DNA from: Prevotella sp.
GTDB lineage: Bacteria > Bacteroidota > Bacteroidia > Bacteroidales > Bacteroidaceae
NCBI GenBank assembly: GCA_022486815.1
Contig: JAKVJW010000001.1
Coordinates: forward strand, 110,573-174,572
Direction of reading: 5' to 3'
DNA: 64,000 nucleotides
Shown here in pieces: positions 43,212-50,995 of this stretch. Numbering within the stretch: the stretch's first letter is position 1; each line of letters opens with the position of its first letter. The notes under the pieces are model-generated. The model made no database searches. It was given only the letters and a program-made list of their open reading frames with translations, and was not told the origin of the DNA. Position numbers and translations under genes: made by a program.

Positions 43212-45770
43212 TTACTGAATTTTTTCCATTTCCAGACTTGCCCAGATGAACGGGCCGATGCCTTTAGCATCATTGTCCCGGACAGGCTCACTCATATAAT
43301 ATTTGAAACTGCCGTCACGTCTGTAGTTGGGCTTTTCGACGAATGGCCCAGGCCCTGGACCCAATCCGCTGACAGTGCAGCATCCGGTAAGCGAGATAGT
43401 CTTATCCGGATTAACCCGTATGAAGTGACTGAGGATACCCTTATAAGCTTTGATGCCTGCAATGCGATCTTTCTCCGGTAGATAACCTAATCTGGAACCT
43501 CTTAAAAGAACATAGGTGAACATGGAAGAGGCTGTTGCCTCGAGATAGTTTTCAGGAGCCTTTACATCCATGACGTCATACCACAAACCTGTCTTAGGAT
43601 CTTGATAGAGCTTTACTGCGTCCATAACCCGACGAAGAATGCTGACAACAGAATCGCGACGAGGAAAATTCTGTGGAATCTGTTCGAGACATTCTGTCAA
43701 CGCCATGGCATACCAGCCTAAAGCCCGCCCCCAGGTGTGCTTACTTTGTCCGTTTTCCTTGTTTGCCCAGAACTGGCTATGCGTGGAATCCCATGCATGC
43801 TTCCATAGTTTGGTCTGTGGATCGTATGTATGTTTATCTGTTGTCAGAATCTGGTTGATGGCATCAGTATATATCTTTGCTGCTTTTTTCGTACTTAGAT
43901 ATTCATGAGCGTATGCTGTGTAGAAAGGCAGTCCCATAAAGATTCCGTCCAGCCACACCTGATTGGCATAGATCGCTTTGTGCCAGAATACACCATCGGC
44001 TGTACGGGGCTGGTGTTGCAGTTGTTTGAAGAAAGTTTTAAGGGCAATGACATTACCTTTGCGTGGGAAGAGATCCTGCATTCGCAGGATGTATTTTGCA
44101 GTACGGACATTGTCTAGATTGAAGGCTTTGTAATTGTAACCTATTACTTTGCCTTTATTGTTAATCATCTTTTCCGGATATTCTTTTAAGTATTGGATGA
44201 TGGAATCCCCCCCGTAACGGAGGTAGGTGTCCAGCATTCCTTCCTGTTCAATGCCCATTACATAACTCCATTTGGGTGTCTTCGAAAAGTCAAGGAGATA
44301 GGGATGGGCAACTCTTTTCATCTCAGAATAGGTCAGCCATTCACTATAATGTTTATATGGCATTTCTCCTGTATTCAGTACAAGTGAATTGTTGATAAAG
44401 AGTTGATCGAAGTGTATATTTCTGGTTTTTCCGGTAATTTTCACCGGGTCTTTTGTTACACCGTTGAAACGGCAGTTTTTGATGATGATATCGTAGACAT
44501 TGACAATGCTATCCAGACCATTGACAAGAACGCCATATTCACTTTTCTGACAAGTGACATTTTCCATACTGATGTTATGCACGACAGGTTCAAAACCTCG
44601 ATAGCAGTCCTCTTGGGGTTCGTAGTTGAGGTTGATCCTGATGACGGCCTCTTTGCATTGTCCGACAGTAATATTTCTCAAGTGAATGTTCTGGATAATT
44701 CCTCCCCGGCAGTTATTGGTCTTGATGCGTAGTACCCGTTGCAGGTTAGGGGAGTCCATCTGGCAGTTTTCTGCATACACATTTTCGCAGCCTCCGGAGA
44801 TTTCACTGCCAATCACGATACCTCCATGTCCATCAGCCATCTTGCAGTTACGTATAATGATATTTCTGGAAGGTTTTCCCCACAGTCGACCGTCATTGTT
44901 TCGCCCGCTTTTGATGGCAATACAGTCATCACCTGTATGGAAGAAACAGTTTTGGATTAGTACGTTTTCGCAAGCTTCGGGATCACAACCATCACCATTG
45001 GGACCGTCGTTATAGACGCGTACCCCATCTACAGTGATACTTTTGCTGAGAAGAGGATGGATTACCCAGAATGGAGAGTTGAGGAGTTGGACGTCTTTTA
45101 TAAGAATCCGTTCGCATTGATTAAAGTTGATTAGTTGTGGGCGTAGGCCTTGTCCCATGCCGAATCTGCGCTGGTTAGCGGGTACGTCTTCTTCTCCCAT
45201 CTTCTCCAGGCGAGCGCGGGAACCGAGTTTCTGACTTTCTTTGGTGATTCCGGGTTGGTAACCGAATCTCGGAGAGCCATTCCATTGCCACCATGTCTGA
45301 TTGCTGCCACCTCCGTTAATGGTTCCTTTACCGGTAATGGCTACATCTGCCGCTTGATAAGCATAGATACAAGGACTATAGTTCCAGCATGCCAGTCCCT
45401 CCCAGGAAGTACGGACAAGAGGGTAAAGCTTGGGCTCAAAGGCAAAAAGAACTGTAGCTCCCTTTTCAACTACTAGATTTACATGACTTTTGAGTCGGAT
45501 AGCACCTGTATTCCAAGTTCCTTCAGGTATAATCACTCGCCCGCCACCCTTGGCAGACATCAGGGTGATAGCCTTGTTGATGGCTTTCTGATTGATGGCA
45601 GCCGAAGCGCTTGTACGAGCGCCGCAAGTCGTTATAGACAGGCTGCGTGTGGAAATCTCAGGGAGATGAATCTGCCTGTTAATCTGCTGGTATTCGGGTT
45701 CGTTCCATTCCTGTGCATGAACACATAATGGGAGAATCATTGCCAGCAGTAGAATTTTGATGTATCTCAT
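43212..45770 (-). CDS. GH28-GH105 fusion, pectin/rhamnogalacturonan enzyme
   Basis: A two-domain secreted enzyme of 852 residues. I start at ATG 45770 ('MRYIKILLLAMILPLCVHAQ', a signal peptide); an upstream in-frame extension has no signal and is not supported. Domain 1 (~40-470) is a GH28 beta-helix with complete catalytic motifs: 'NGDGCDPEAC', 'TGDDCIAIKSG', 'GHGGIVIGSE' and 'RVLRIKT', so an active galacturonidase. Domain 2 (~500-852) is an (alpha/alpha)6 GH105-type unsaturated-uronyl hydrolase: 'VWLDGIFMGLPFYTAYA', 'HTWGRALGWYAMAL', 'ENYLEATASSMFTYVLLRG'. The pair would release galacturonate and unsaturated uronate from pectin fragments. It is alone on this strand, with no SusCD nearby. 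Confidence 0.93.
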   Translation of the reverse strand: MRYIKILLLAMILPLCVHAQEWNEPEYQQINRQIHLPEISTRSLSITTCGARTSASAAINQKAINKAITLMSAKGGGRVIIPEGTWNTGAIRLKSHVNLVVEKGATVLFAFEPKLYPLVRTSWEGLACWNYSPCIYAYQAADVAITGKGTINGGGSNQTWWQWNGSPRFGYQPGITKESQKLGSRARLEKMGEEDVPANQRRFGMGQGLRPQLINFNQCERILIKDVQLLNSPFWVIHPLLSKSITVDGVRVYNDGPNGDGCDPEACENVLIQNCFFHTGDDCIAIKSGRNNDGRLWGKPSRNIIIRNCKMADGHGGIVIGSEISGGCENVYAENCQMDSPNLQRVLRIKTNNCRGGIIQNIHLRNITVGQCKEAVIRINLNYEPQEDCYRGFEPVVHNISMENVTCQKSEYGVLVNGLDSIVNVYDIIIKNCRFNGVTKDPVKITGKTRNIHFDQLFINNSLVLNTGEMPYKHYSEWLTYSEMKRVAHPYLLDFSKTPKWSYVMGIEQEGMLDTYLRYGGDSIIQYLKEYPEKMINNKGKVIGYNYKAFNLDNVRTAKYILRMQDLFPRKGNVIALKTFFKQLQHQPRTADGVFWHKAIYANQVWLDGIFMGLPFYTAYAHEYLSTKKAAKIYTDAINQILTTDKHTYDPQTKLWKHAWDSTHSQFWANKENGQSKHTWGRALGWYAMALTECLEQIPQNFPRRDSVVSILRRVMDAVKLYQDPKTGLWYDVMDVKAPENYLEATASSMFTYVLLRGSRLGYLPEKDRIAGIKAYKGILSHFIRVNPDKTISLTGCCTVSGLGPGPGPFVEKPNYRRDGSFKYYMSEPVRDNDAKGIGPFIWASLEMEKIQ

Positions 45771-45889
45771 GATTTGATAAATGTTTTTTAACAGAAAAAG
45801 AGTGTTGTATCTTCTCAGACTTACAACCTTTTCTGATGTTGTTTTTGAGTAGTTCTTGTTTCTTATTGGAAAAATTCTCCAATTTGACA

Positions 45890-45897
45890 CAAAAATA
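45890..45897 (-). promoter_or_regulatory. -7 box upstream of the GH28-GH105 gene
   Basis: TATTTTTG on the minus strand (plus CAAAAATA), about 120 bp upstream of ATG 45770. No -33 box is found at the expected distance. Confidence 0.4.
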
Positions 45898-45957
45898 CAA
45901 AATAATATTAACATTATGTATCAATAATGAAAAAAATATCACTTTTAAACAAAAATA

Positions 45958-46068
45958 TTTGGAAATGCAAGAGATATCATTTATATTTGTGATACGTTTT
46001 TTAGATTTCGTAAGTTTTAGCGAAATCGTCATTCGAGGTTGGCTGCACCCTGCGCCAACCTCCTTTTT
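45958..46068 (+). ncRNA. Candidate small RNA, promoter to terminator
   Basis: A consensus promoter (TTTG 45958-45961, 20 bp, TATATTTG 45982-45989) is followed about 45 bp later by a strong terminator (GAGGTTGG 46035-46042 with CCAACCTC 46055-46062, then CTTTTT). Between them a second perfect hairpin forms (GATTTCG 46004-46010 with CGAAATC 46021-46027). There is no open frame, so the ~75-nt transcript from about 45996 to 46068 looks like a two-hairpin small RNA. It is divergent from the GH28-GH105 gene and upstream of the lipoprotein gene's own promoter. Confidence 0.6.
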
Positions 46069-46079
46069 GGTAGAAAAAG

Positions 46080-46110
46080 TTTGTCATGTAAAAAATGTTT
46101 TCTATCTTTG
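46080..46110 (+). promoter_or_regulatory. Promoter of the DUF6359-like lipoprotein gene
   Basis: TTTG (46080-46083), 19 bp, TATCTTTG (46103-46110): a perfect match to the consensus, directly after the small RNA terminator. It gives a leader of about 160 nt. Confidence 0.72.
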
Positions 46111-46116
46111 CATATA

Positions 46117-46276
46117 CTTGTACTATAAAAACAATACGATTAATCATAAAATGAGGAACTGAACTGTGTGACACCAGGATCTTATATGGTCTTGTTGTGT
46201 CCTTGATGTCTTGTCGTTTGATTTTGTCGTTCTGGTTCAGTGGAATCATCTATTATGAATCTTAATTTAATGTTAT
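46117..46276 (+). promoter_or_regulatory. Structured 5' leader of the lipoprotein gene
   Basis: The leader can form an outer 7-bp helix (ACTGAAC 46158-46164 with GTTCAGT 46235-46241) around an inner hairpin (GACAC 46170-46174 with GTGTC 46197-46201, and AGGATC with GGTCTT inside). It contains a string close to the sequence just before trpD (GATTAATCA, then GAGGAACTGAACT). No known riboswitch was recognised. Confidence 0.4.
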
Positions 46277-46852
46277 ATGTCTATGAAAACACTACGTATC
46301 CTGGAATGCTGTCTTTTCAGTATTCTACTATTAGCAGCATGTGAAAAAACAAATTTTTCTAAAAAGGATCGGTCTGAAAGAACCGATACGACAGAAGTGA
46401 ATCCTCCTGATACGACTGATATGCCCGGGGATACAACGAATATTACAGGTGGAACTCCTGAGTCCGGCAATAGCGATGATCCTCCTCAACATGAAGGGGG
46501 ACAATCTTTTCAGACTGGAGATACCGTTACGGTAAATCAGTTTCTTGAAGATAGAATTAATGGTGGTGTCTATGTTCATGGCTATATTGTGGGCTGTGCT
46601 TATAAAAAACATGTCTATCTTTCTCCCGGTGATTTTACAGGAAAAACTTCTGTGCTTTTGGCAAGTCGTTCCGGTGAAAAAAATATGAAGAAAATGATAG
46701 CGGTTTATCTTAAAAATAAGGATATGAAAAATGATTTGAACCTGGTAGACCATCCTGAAAATTATGGCAAGACCCTTATGCTATTTGGATATAAAGAAAC
46801 TTATATGGGATTTACTGGAATACTGGATGGATGTGACTATACCCTGAAGTGA
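46277..46852 (+). CDS. Lipoprotein with a DUF6359-like domain
   Basis: A 191-residue lipoprotein with Cys22 in 'LLLAAC' as the acylation site; ATG 46283 is an alternative start. Residues ~25-75 form a Thr/Asp/Pro-rich, probably disordered linker. The globular part begins 'GDTVTVNQFLEDRINGGVYVHGYIVGCA' and ends 'GKTLMLFGYKETYMGFTGILD', which looks like the OB-fold-type DUF6359 domain seen in Bacteroidota surface proteins. Its role is unknown. An ECF sigma factor gene follows 191 bp downstream but has its own promoter. Confidence 0.75.
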   Translation: MSMKTLRILECCLFSILLLAACEKTNFSKKDRSERTDTTEVNPPDTTDMPGDTTNITGGTPESGNSDDPPQHEGGQSFQTGDTVTVNQFLEDRINGGVYVHGYIVGCAYKKHVYLSPGDFTGKTSVLLASRSGEKNMKKMIAVYLKNKDMKNDLNLVDHPENYGKTLMLFGYKETYMGFTGILDGCDYTLK

Positions 46853-46929
46853 ATGGCGTGGATTCCTACTGGAAAAGTGATAATGGAGGAGCTATGTAGG
46901 GATTTAAAATTTTAAAATCTCTATTGAAA

Positions 46930-46961
46930 TTTGGTCAAAATAAAAAAAAAATCTATATTTG
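46930..46961 (+). promoter_or_regulatory. Promoter of the ECF sigma factor gene
   Basis: TTTG (46930-46933), 20 bp, TATATTTG (46954-46961): a perfect consensus match, about 80 bp upstream of the start codon. Confidence 0.7.
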
Positions 46962-47043
46962 CAGTAATATTTAACATTTGAAGAACAATAATATTGAAAA
47001 TGAGAATCTAAAGTTATATTAACGTCTCATCAAAAGCCAATCA

Positions 47044-47643
47044 ATGATGAAGAATTTAGAGGACATGAGTGACGAAGAGCTGGCTATGTCTTACGTTGCA
47101 GGGAATAATAGAGCTTTCGATTTACTGCTCTCGCGCAATCAATCGAATCTCTTCTCGTATATAGTGCTTTTGGTCGGTGACCAGGATATTGCCAATGATG
47201 TTTTTCAAGAGACTTTTGTCAAGGTAATCCGGAAGTTACATGAAGGTAAATATTCTTCTTCAGGTAAGTTTTGTGCCTGGTGTATACGTATTGCACATAA
47301 TGTCATTATTGATTGGTATCGTAGGAGGAAAATACGTAAAATAGTAGAACCCCCTGATGGTTATGATTTTTCGAATGTTATTGGTGATGCGATGATTTCT
47401 GATAATATAGAGAATGATATGGTGCATTATCAGGTGATGTGTGATATCAGGAGTATGATCGAACTTCTGCCTCCTCCACAACGGGAGGTGGTATTTCTTC
47501 GCTATTATCAGAAAATGACATTTAAGCAGATTTCTGTTCTTACCAATGTCAGTATTAATACGAGTTTGGGACGTATGAGATATGCACTTGTAAATCTCAG
47601 AAAAATGATCAGGGATCATCATCTCGAACTACAGTTGAAATGA
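47044..47643 (+). CDS. ECF-type RNA polymerase sigma factor
   Basis: A 199-residue sigma factor. Region 2 shows 'LFSYIVLLVGDQDIANDVFQETFVKVIRKL' and 'FCAWCIRIAHNVIIDWYRRRK'; region 4 shows 'LPPPQREVVFLRYYQKMTFKQI' followed by the helix-turn-helix 'VSINTSLGRMRYALVNLRKMI'. These are typical of Bacteroidota ECF factors. Usually an anti-sigma factor or SusC partner is adjacent; here neither is, since the next gene (rpe) is convergent. It therefore looks like an orphan sigma factor, possibly controlled by expression level. Confidence 0.92.
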   Translation: MMKNLEDMSDEELAMSYVAGNNRAFDLLLSRNQSNLFSYIVLLVGDQDIANDVFQETFVKVIRKLHEGKYSSSGKFCAWCIRIAHNVIIDWYRRRKIRKIVEPPDGYDFSNVIGDAMISDNIENDMVHYQVMCDIRSMIELLPPPQREVVFLRYYQKMTFKQISVLTNVSINTSLGRMRYALVNLRKMIRDHHLELQLK

Positions 47644-47697
47644 TACGGGATGAGGTATAGTAAAATATACTCTTCGTTATAGATGTAGTCTATTTGG

Positions 47698-48372
47698 TTA
47701 AACCTCTTTTTCTGTGTCCGGCTTTAAAGTTTTCAGGTTATGTATTGTGCCAATGGGATCAGAATTATTGAATATAAAACTCCCGCTGACAAGAATGTTT
47801 ACGCCTGCGTTGATCAATAGAGGAGCTGTTGCCGCTGATACGCCACCGTCTACTTCTATCAGGGCATGGCTTTGGGAAGTTTCGATCAGGTGTTTTAATC
47901 TGACTACTTTTTTCAGTGTGTTTTCAATAAATTTCTGTCCTCCGAATCCTGGATTGACTCCCATTAGAAGAACCATATCTACATCACCGATGACGTCCTC
48001 AAGCATGCTTACCGGAGTTGCCGGGTTCAGTGTTACACCAGCTTTCATTCCTGCATCTTGAATTTGCTGGATAACCCGATGTAAGTGTGTGCAGGCTTCA
48101 TAATGCACATTCATCATCATTGCGCCGATGTCCGCAGTCTGTTGTATGTAATGCTCTGGGTGTACGATCATATAATGTACATCCAGGGGCTTCTTGCAAA
48201 CTCTGCTGACAGCTTTAAGAACAGGGAATCCAAAAGAGATATTCGGCACAAAGACGCCATCCATGACATCCAGATGCAGCCAGTCGGCTTCGCTGCGGTT
48301 AATCATTTCTATTTCTCCTTTCAGATTGAGAAAGTCTGCGGAGAGGAGGGAAGGGGATACCATTGTTTTCAT
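47698..48372 (-). CDS. rpe: Ribulose-phosphate 3-epimerase
   Basis: Interconverts ribulose 5-phosphate and xylulose 5-phosphate in the pentose phosphate pathway. The 224-residue TIM barrel has all landmarks: 'SPSLLSADFLNL', the metal-binding 'HLDVMDGVFVPNISFG' and 'LDVHYMIVHPEHYI', 'GVTLNPATPVSMLEDV', 'MGVNPGFGGQKF' and the second catalytic Asp in 'IEVDGGVSAATAPLLINAGVN'. Soluble, cytoplasmic. It converges with the sigma factor gene; no minus-strand promoter matching the consensus was found in the region upstream. Confidence 0.97.
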   Translation of the reverse strand: MKTMVSPSLLSADFLNLKGEIEMINRSEADWLHLDVMDGVFVPNISFGFPVLKAVSRVCKKPLDVHYMIVHPEHYIQQTADIGAMMMNVHYEACTHLHRVIQQIQDAGMKAGVTLNPATPVSMLEDVIGDVDMVLLMGVNPGFGGQKFIENTLKKVVRLKHLIETSQSHALIEVDGGVSAATAPLLINAGVNILVSGSFIFNNSDPIGTIHNLKTLKPDTEKEV

Positions 48373-48773
48373 TTCTTTTGTCTTTGATAGTAATGCTGCT
48401 GGTTTAGTTTAAGCATGTAATAATGCTCTTGCCGTTTAAATTGATTCTATGACTGGTGTAAGCAATCTGCTTGATCAGATTTAATGTCTTTTCAGAAGGG
48501 TTCAGTGCTTGATATAGTTGGTTGCCTGAGTTACTCTTATGTATTGATGTTTCCATAACTGTTTCCCGTTGTTTTTGTTCTGTAAGTATTTAACGTAAAA
48601 GTTTGAACATTATTATCTGTAAGAGAGATAGAATGTCTTAATCCTATAAATCTGATGTGTTCCTGGTTGAAAATCTTTCATGAGATTTTTTTTATTTAAT
48701 AAGGTAAACTGTAACTGTGGTATGTTCTATTATGAAAAAAAATATATTTTTTAGCAATTTTTCTTTCAATTTG
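48373..48773. other. Gap between rpe and the trp promoter, with an orphan terminator
   Basis: About 400 bases with no gene seen. A plus-strand terminator (AAAATCT 48670-48676 with AGATTTT 48683-48689, then TTTTATTT) has no obvious upstream plus-strand gene; no consensus promoter was found for it. It may insulate the trp promoter. Confidence 0.5.
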
Positions 48774-48804
48774 TTTGTTGGTTGAAATAAAATTAATATA
48801 TTTG
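48774..48804 (+). promoter_or_regulatory. Promoter of the trp operon
   Basis: TTTG (48774-48777), 19 bp, TATATTTG (48797-48804): a perfect consensus match. Transcription would start near 48811, giving a leader of about 280 nt before trpD. Confidence 0.75.
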
Positions 48805-48861
48805 CACTCGATAATAATGATTCCATTCTTCCAATAATGTAAGATCACTGGATTGAATGAA

Positions 48862-48894
48862 ATGAAAGAGTGGATCAAAAATAAATGGAAATGA
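48862..48894 (+). CDS. Upstream trp leader peptide, 10 residues
   Basis: A mini-ORF encoding MKEWIKNKWK, with two Trp codons in ten. Its TGA stop overlaps the ATG of the next leader peptide (ATGA at 48891-48894), so ribosomes could be handed on. It is too short to judge by homology; support comes from Trp content, position in the trp leader and the overlap. Confidence 0.5.
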   Translation: MKEWIKNKWK

Positions 48895-48953
48895 AGAAGT
48901 GTATCGTGTCTTTAGCATGGTGGTGGCGTAACTCAAGATTAAATCAGTCGTGA
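48891..48953 (+). CDS. trpL: Trp attenuator leader peptide, 20 residues
   Basis: Encodes MKKCIVSLAWWWRNSRLNQS with three consecutive Trp codons (48918-48926). When charged tRNA-Trp is scarce, a ribosome would stall on these codons and change folding of the downstream RNA. The stall region (GGC...ACTC, 48924-48934) can pair with 48957-48964 (GAGT-A-GCC), and the latter can alternatively pair, weakly, with the left arm of the terminator at 48993-49001. This is the standard logic of leader-peptide attenuation. Confidence 0.82.
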   Translation: MKKCIVSLAWWWRNSRLNQS

Positions 48954-48988
48954 GTCGAGTAGCCGTGTGGATATCTTCCAAGAAATAA

Positions 48989-49028
48989 AAAAGGCCTGTC
49001 GTTCTTACGACAGGCCTTTTGTTTTTTT
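48989..49028 (+). terminator. Attenuator terminator of the trp operon
   Basis: A 13-bp perfect stem (48989-49001 with 49008-49020), 6-base loop and GTTTTTTT tail, 36 bp after the leader peptide and 59 bp before trpD. With the leader peptides it forms a transcription attenuator. It probably corresponds to the 'Bacteroid-trp' RNA motif described from comparative genomics (recalled, not checked). Confidence 0.9.
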
Positions 49029-49087
49029 ACGCATTTGATAATAAATAATAATCATATTAATCACTAAAAATTGAGGAGAACTGAACT

Positions 49088-50092
49088 ATGGAGATGAAAA
49101 ACATTCTGAAAAAGATGCTTAATCACGAGGAGTTGACTCGTGAGGAGACAAAGAATATTATTGTTGGTATTACCAAGGAGGCTTATCCGGAGGTCCAGAT
49201 TGCAGCTTTGCTTACCGGACTTCAGATGCGGGGAGTGACTGTGGATGAACTGCTTGGCTTTCGTGATGGTATCTTGGCTACAGGCGTTCCTGTCAGATTA
49301 GATTGTGACCGTTATGTGGATGTCGTAGGTACAGGTGGTGATCAGAAGAATACTTTCAATATTTCTACTACTTCTTGTTTTGTCATCGCTGGTGCAGGAT
49401 ATAAAGTTGCTAAGCATGGCAATTTTGCTGCTACTTCTGTGAGTGGGGCTTCTAATGTGATTAAGAATCATGGAATTGTCTTTACTGCTGATAGTGACAA
49501 ACTTAATCAGAGTTTGAATGGAGCTGGCATCGTTTATCTTCATGCCCAACTCTTCGCGAAGGCCATGAAATTCGTTGGCCCCCTGCGTAAAGCTCTGCAG
49601 TTCCCGACTGTTTTCAATTTGCTGGGGCCATTGGTGAATCCGAGTCAGCCGAAATGTCAGGTTCTCGGCGTGGCTAACTTGAATCAGATGCGTCTTTACC
49701 AGCAGGTTTATCAAAAACTGGGGATTGATTTCGCGATTGTCAATAGTATTGATAATTATGATGAAATCAGTCTGACCGGTGATTTTAAGGTGGCTACCAA
49801 TAATTATGAGAAGGTGTTTAAACCTGCTGATTTTGGCTTTGAATTGACGAAACCTGAAGAACTGGTTGCCGGAGCGACTCAGGAAGAGGCTACTAGAATA
49901 TTCGATCATGTGTTGGAAGATAAGGCCTTGCCTGGTCAGAAAAATGTTGTTATCATCAATGCGGCCTTCGGTATTCAGACTTTGGAAAAGGGAAAGAAGA
50001 GCATTTCTGAATGTATTGAAATTGCTCGTTCTAGTATTGAGAATGGTAGAGCTCTTGCTGCATTCCGGAAGTTTAAGGAACTTAACCAGTAA
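49088..50092 (+). CDS. trpD: Anthranilate phosphoribosyltransferase
   Basis: Transfers phosphoribose from PRPP to anthranilate, the second step of tryptophan synthesis. The 334-residue protein has the PRPP and magnesium motifs 'VVGTGGDQKNTFNISTTS', 'VAKHGNFAATSVSGASNV' and 'GPLRKALQFPTVFNLLGPLVNP'. The start could also be ATG 49094. It is the first structural gene of the operon and follows the attenuator. There is no TrpG fusion, unlike in enterobacteria. trpC follows 65 bp later. Confidence 0.97.
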   Translation: MEMKNILKKMLNHEELTREETKNIIVGITKEAYPEVQIAALLTGLQMRGVTVDELLGFRDGILATGVPVRLDCDRYVDVVGTGGDQKNTFNISTTSCFVIAGAGYKVAKHGNFAATSVSGASNVIKNHGIVFTADSDKLNQSLNGAGIVYLHAQLFAKAMKFVGPLRKALQFPTVFNLLGPLVNPSQPKCQVLGVANLNQMRLYQQVYQKLGIDFAIVNSIDNYDEISLTGDFKVATNNYEKVFKPADFGFELTKPEELVAGATQEEATRIFDHVLEDKALPGQKNVVIINAAFGIQTLEKGKKSISECIEIARSSIENGRALAAFRKFKELNQ

Positions 50093-50157
50093 CTTTTATA
50101 TATGATAGAAGATCAGAAAAACATTGGATCAGACTTTTAATTTTAGTTTTTGACGAT

Positions 50158-50964
50158 ATGAAGGATATCTTAGAAGAAATAGTAGCTCATAAACGACAGG
50201 AGATAGAGGAATTCAAAAAGATAGTTACTCCTGCCAACCTTTATAATATGGTCGAGCAGAAGATGACAGAAATAGAAAAGTTTGCCGGCCCTGATTCTTC
50301 TATGCGAAAGGCATTGATGGAGTCGAAAACCGGAATTATCAGTGAATTCAAACGTAAGTCGCCAAGCAAGGGCTGGATTCATAGGGATGCCAAACCGGCT
50401 GAAGTAGCTATCGCTTATCAGAATAATGGTGCTGCTGCACTAAGTATTCTTACCGATATGAAATATTTTGGGGGTGATGATGAGTTCGTTCGCCAGGCTC
50501 GGGCTGTGGGGGTGACAATTCCTATTCTTTATAAGAATTTCATCGTGGATGAATATCAACTCTTTCAGGCACGGCTCTGTGGCGCCTCGGCAGTTTTGCT
50601 TATAGCGGCTGACTTGAAGAAGGATGAGTGCAAGACCTTGCTGCATACTGCTCATGAATTAGGATTGGAGGTGCTGCTGGAAATGCATCAGAAACGGGAC
50701 TTTGATTATGTCGATCTGGAACCGGATATGTATGGTATCAATAACCGCCATCTAGGAACTTTTCATACGGATGTGAAGAATAGTTTCCAATTGGTGAAGC
50801 GTCTTCCTGATCAGGCTTGTAAAGTCAGTGAGAGTGGTATTCATGATGCAGAAACAGTCAGACGTCTCCGTGAAATTGGTTTTAATGGTTTCTTGATGGG
50901 GGAATGCTTCATGAAAGAGGCTGATCCGGGGAAAGCATTAGGGGAGTTTATTTCACAGTGTTGA
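50158..50964 (+). CDS. trpC: Indole-3-glycerol phosphate synthase
   Basis: Closes the indole ring from carboxyphenylaminodeoxyribulose phosphate. 268 residues, a TIM barrel with the family motifs 'IISEFKRKSPSKGWI' (catalytic Lys and Ser), 'LSILTDMKYFGG', 'PILYKNFIVDEYQLFQAR', 'LEMHQKRDF', 'GINNRHLGTFHTD' and 'VSESGIHDAETVRRL'. It is separate from TrpF, whose gene follows 31 bp downstream. Cytoplasmic. Confidence 0.97.
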   Translation: MKDILEEIVAHKRQEIEEFKKIVTPANLYNMVEQKMTEIEKFAGPDSSMRKALMESKTGIISEFKRKSPSKGWIHRDAKPAEVAIAYQNNGAAALSILTDMKYFGGDDEFVRQARAVGVTIPILYKNFIVDEYQLFQARLCGASAVLLIAADLKKDECKTLLHTAHELGLEVLLEMHQKRDFDYVDLEPDMYGINNRHLGTFHTDVKNSFQLVKRLPDQACKVSESGIHDAETVRRLREIGFNGFLMGECFMKEADPGKALGEFISQC

Positions 50965-50995
50965 ATAGGAGAGAATATTAGAAGAAAGAATCATC

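Noticed and set aside
45771..45914. 48-residue N-terminal extension of the GH28-GH105 gene
   Set aside because: The signal peptide begins at ATG 45770; the extension would bury it and reads as AT-rich leader.
48670..48697. Small RNA ending at the orphan terminator before the trp promoter
   Set aside because: No consensus promoter was found in the 300 bp upstream, unlike the candidate at 45958-46068.
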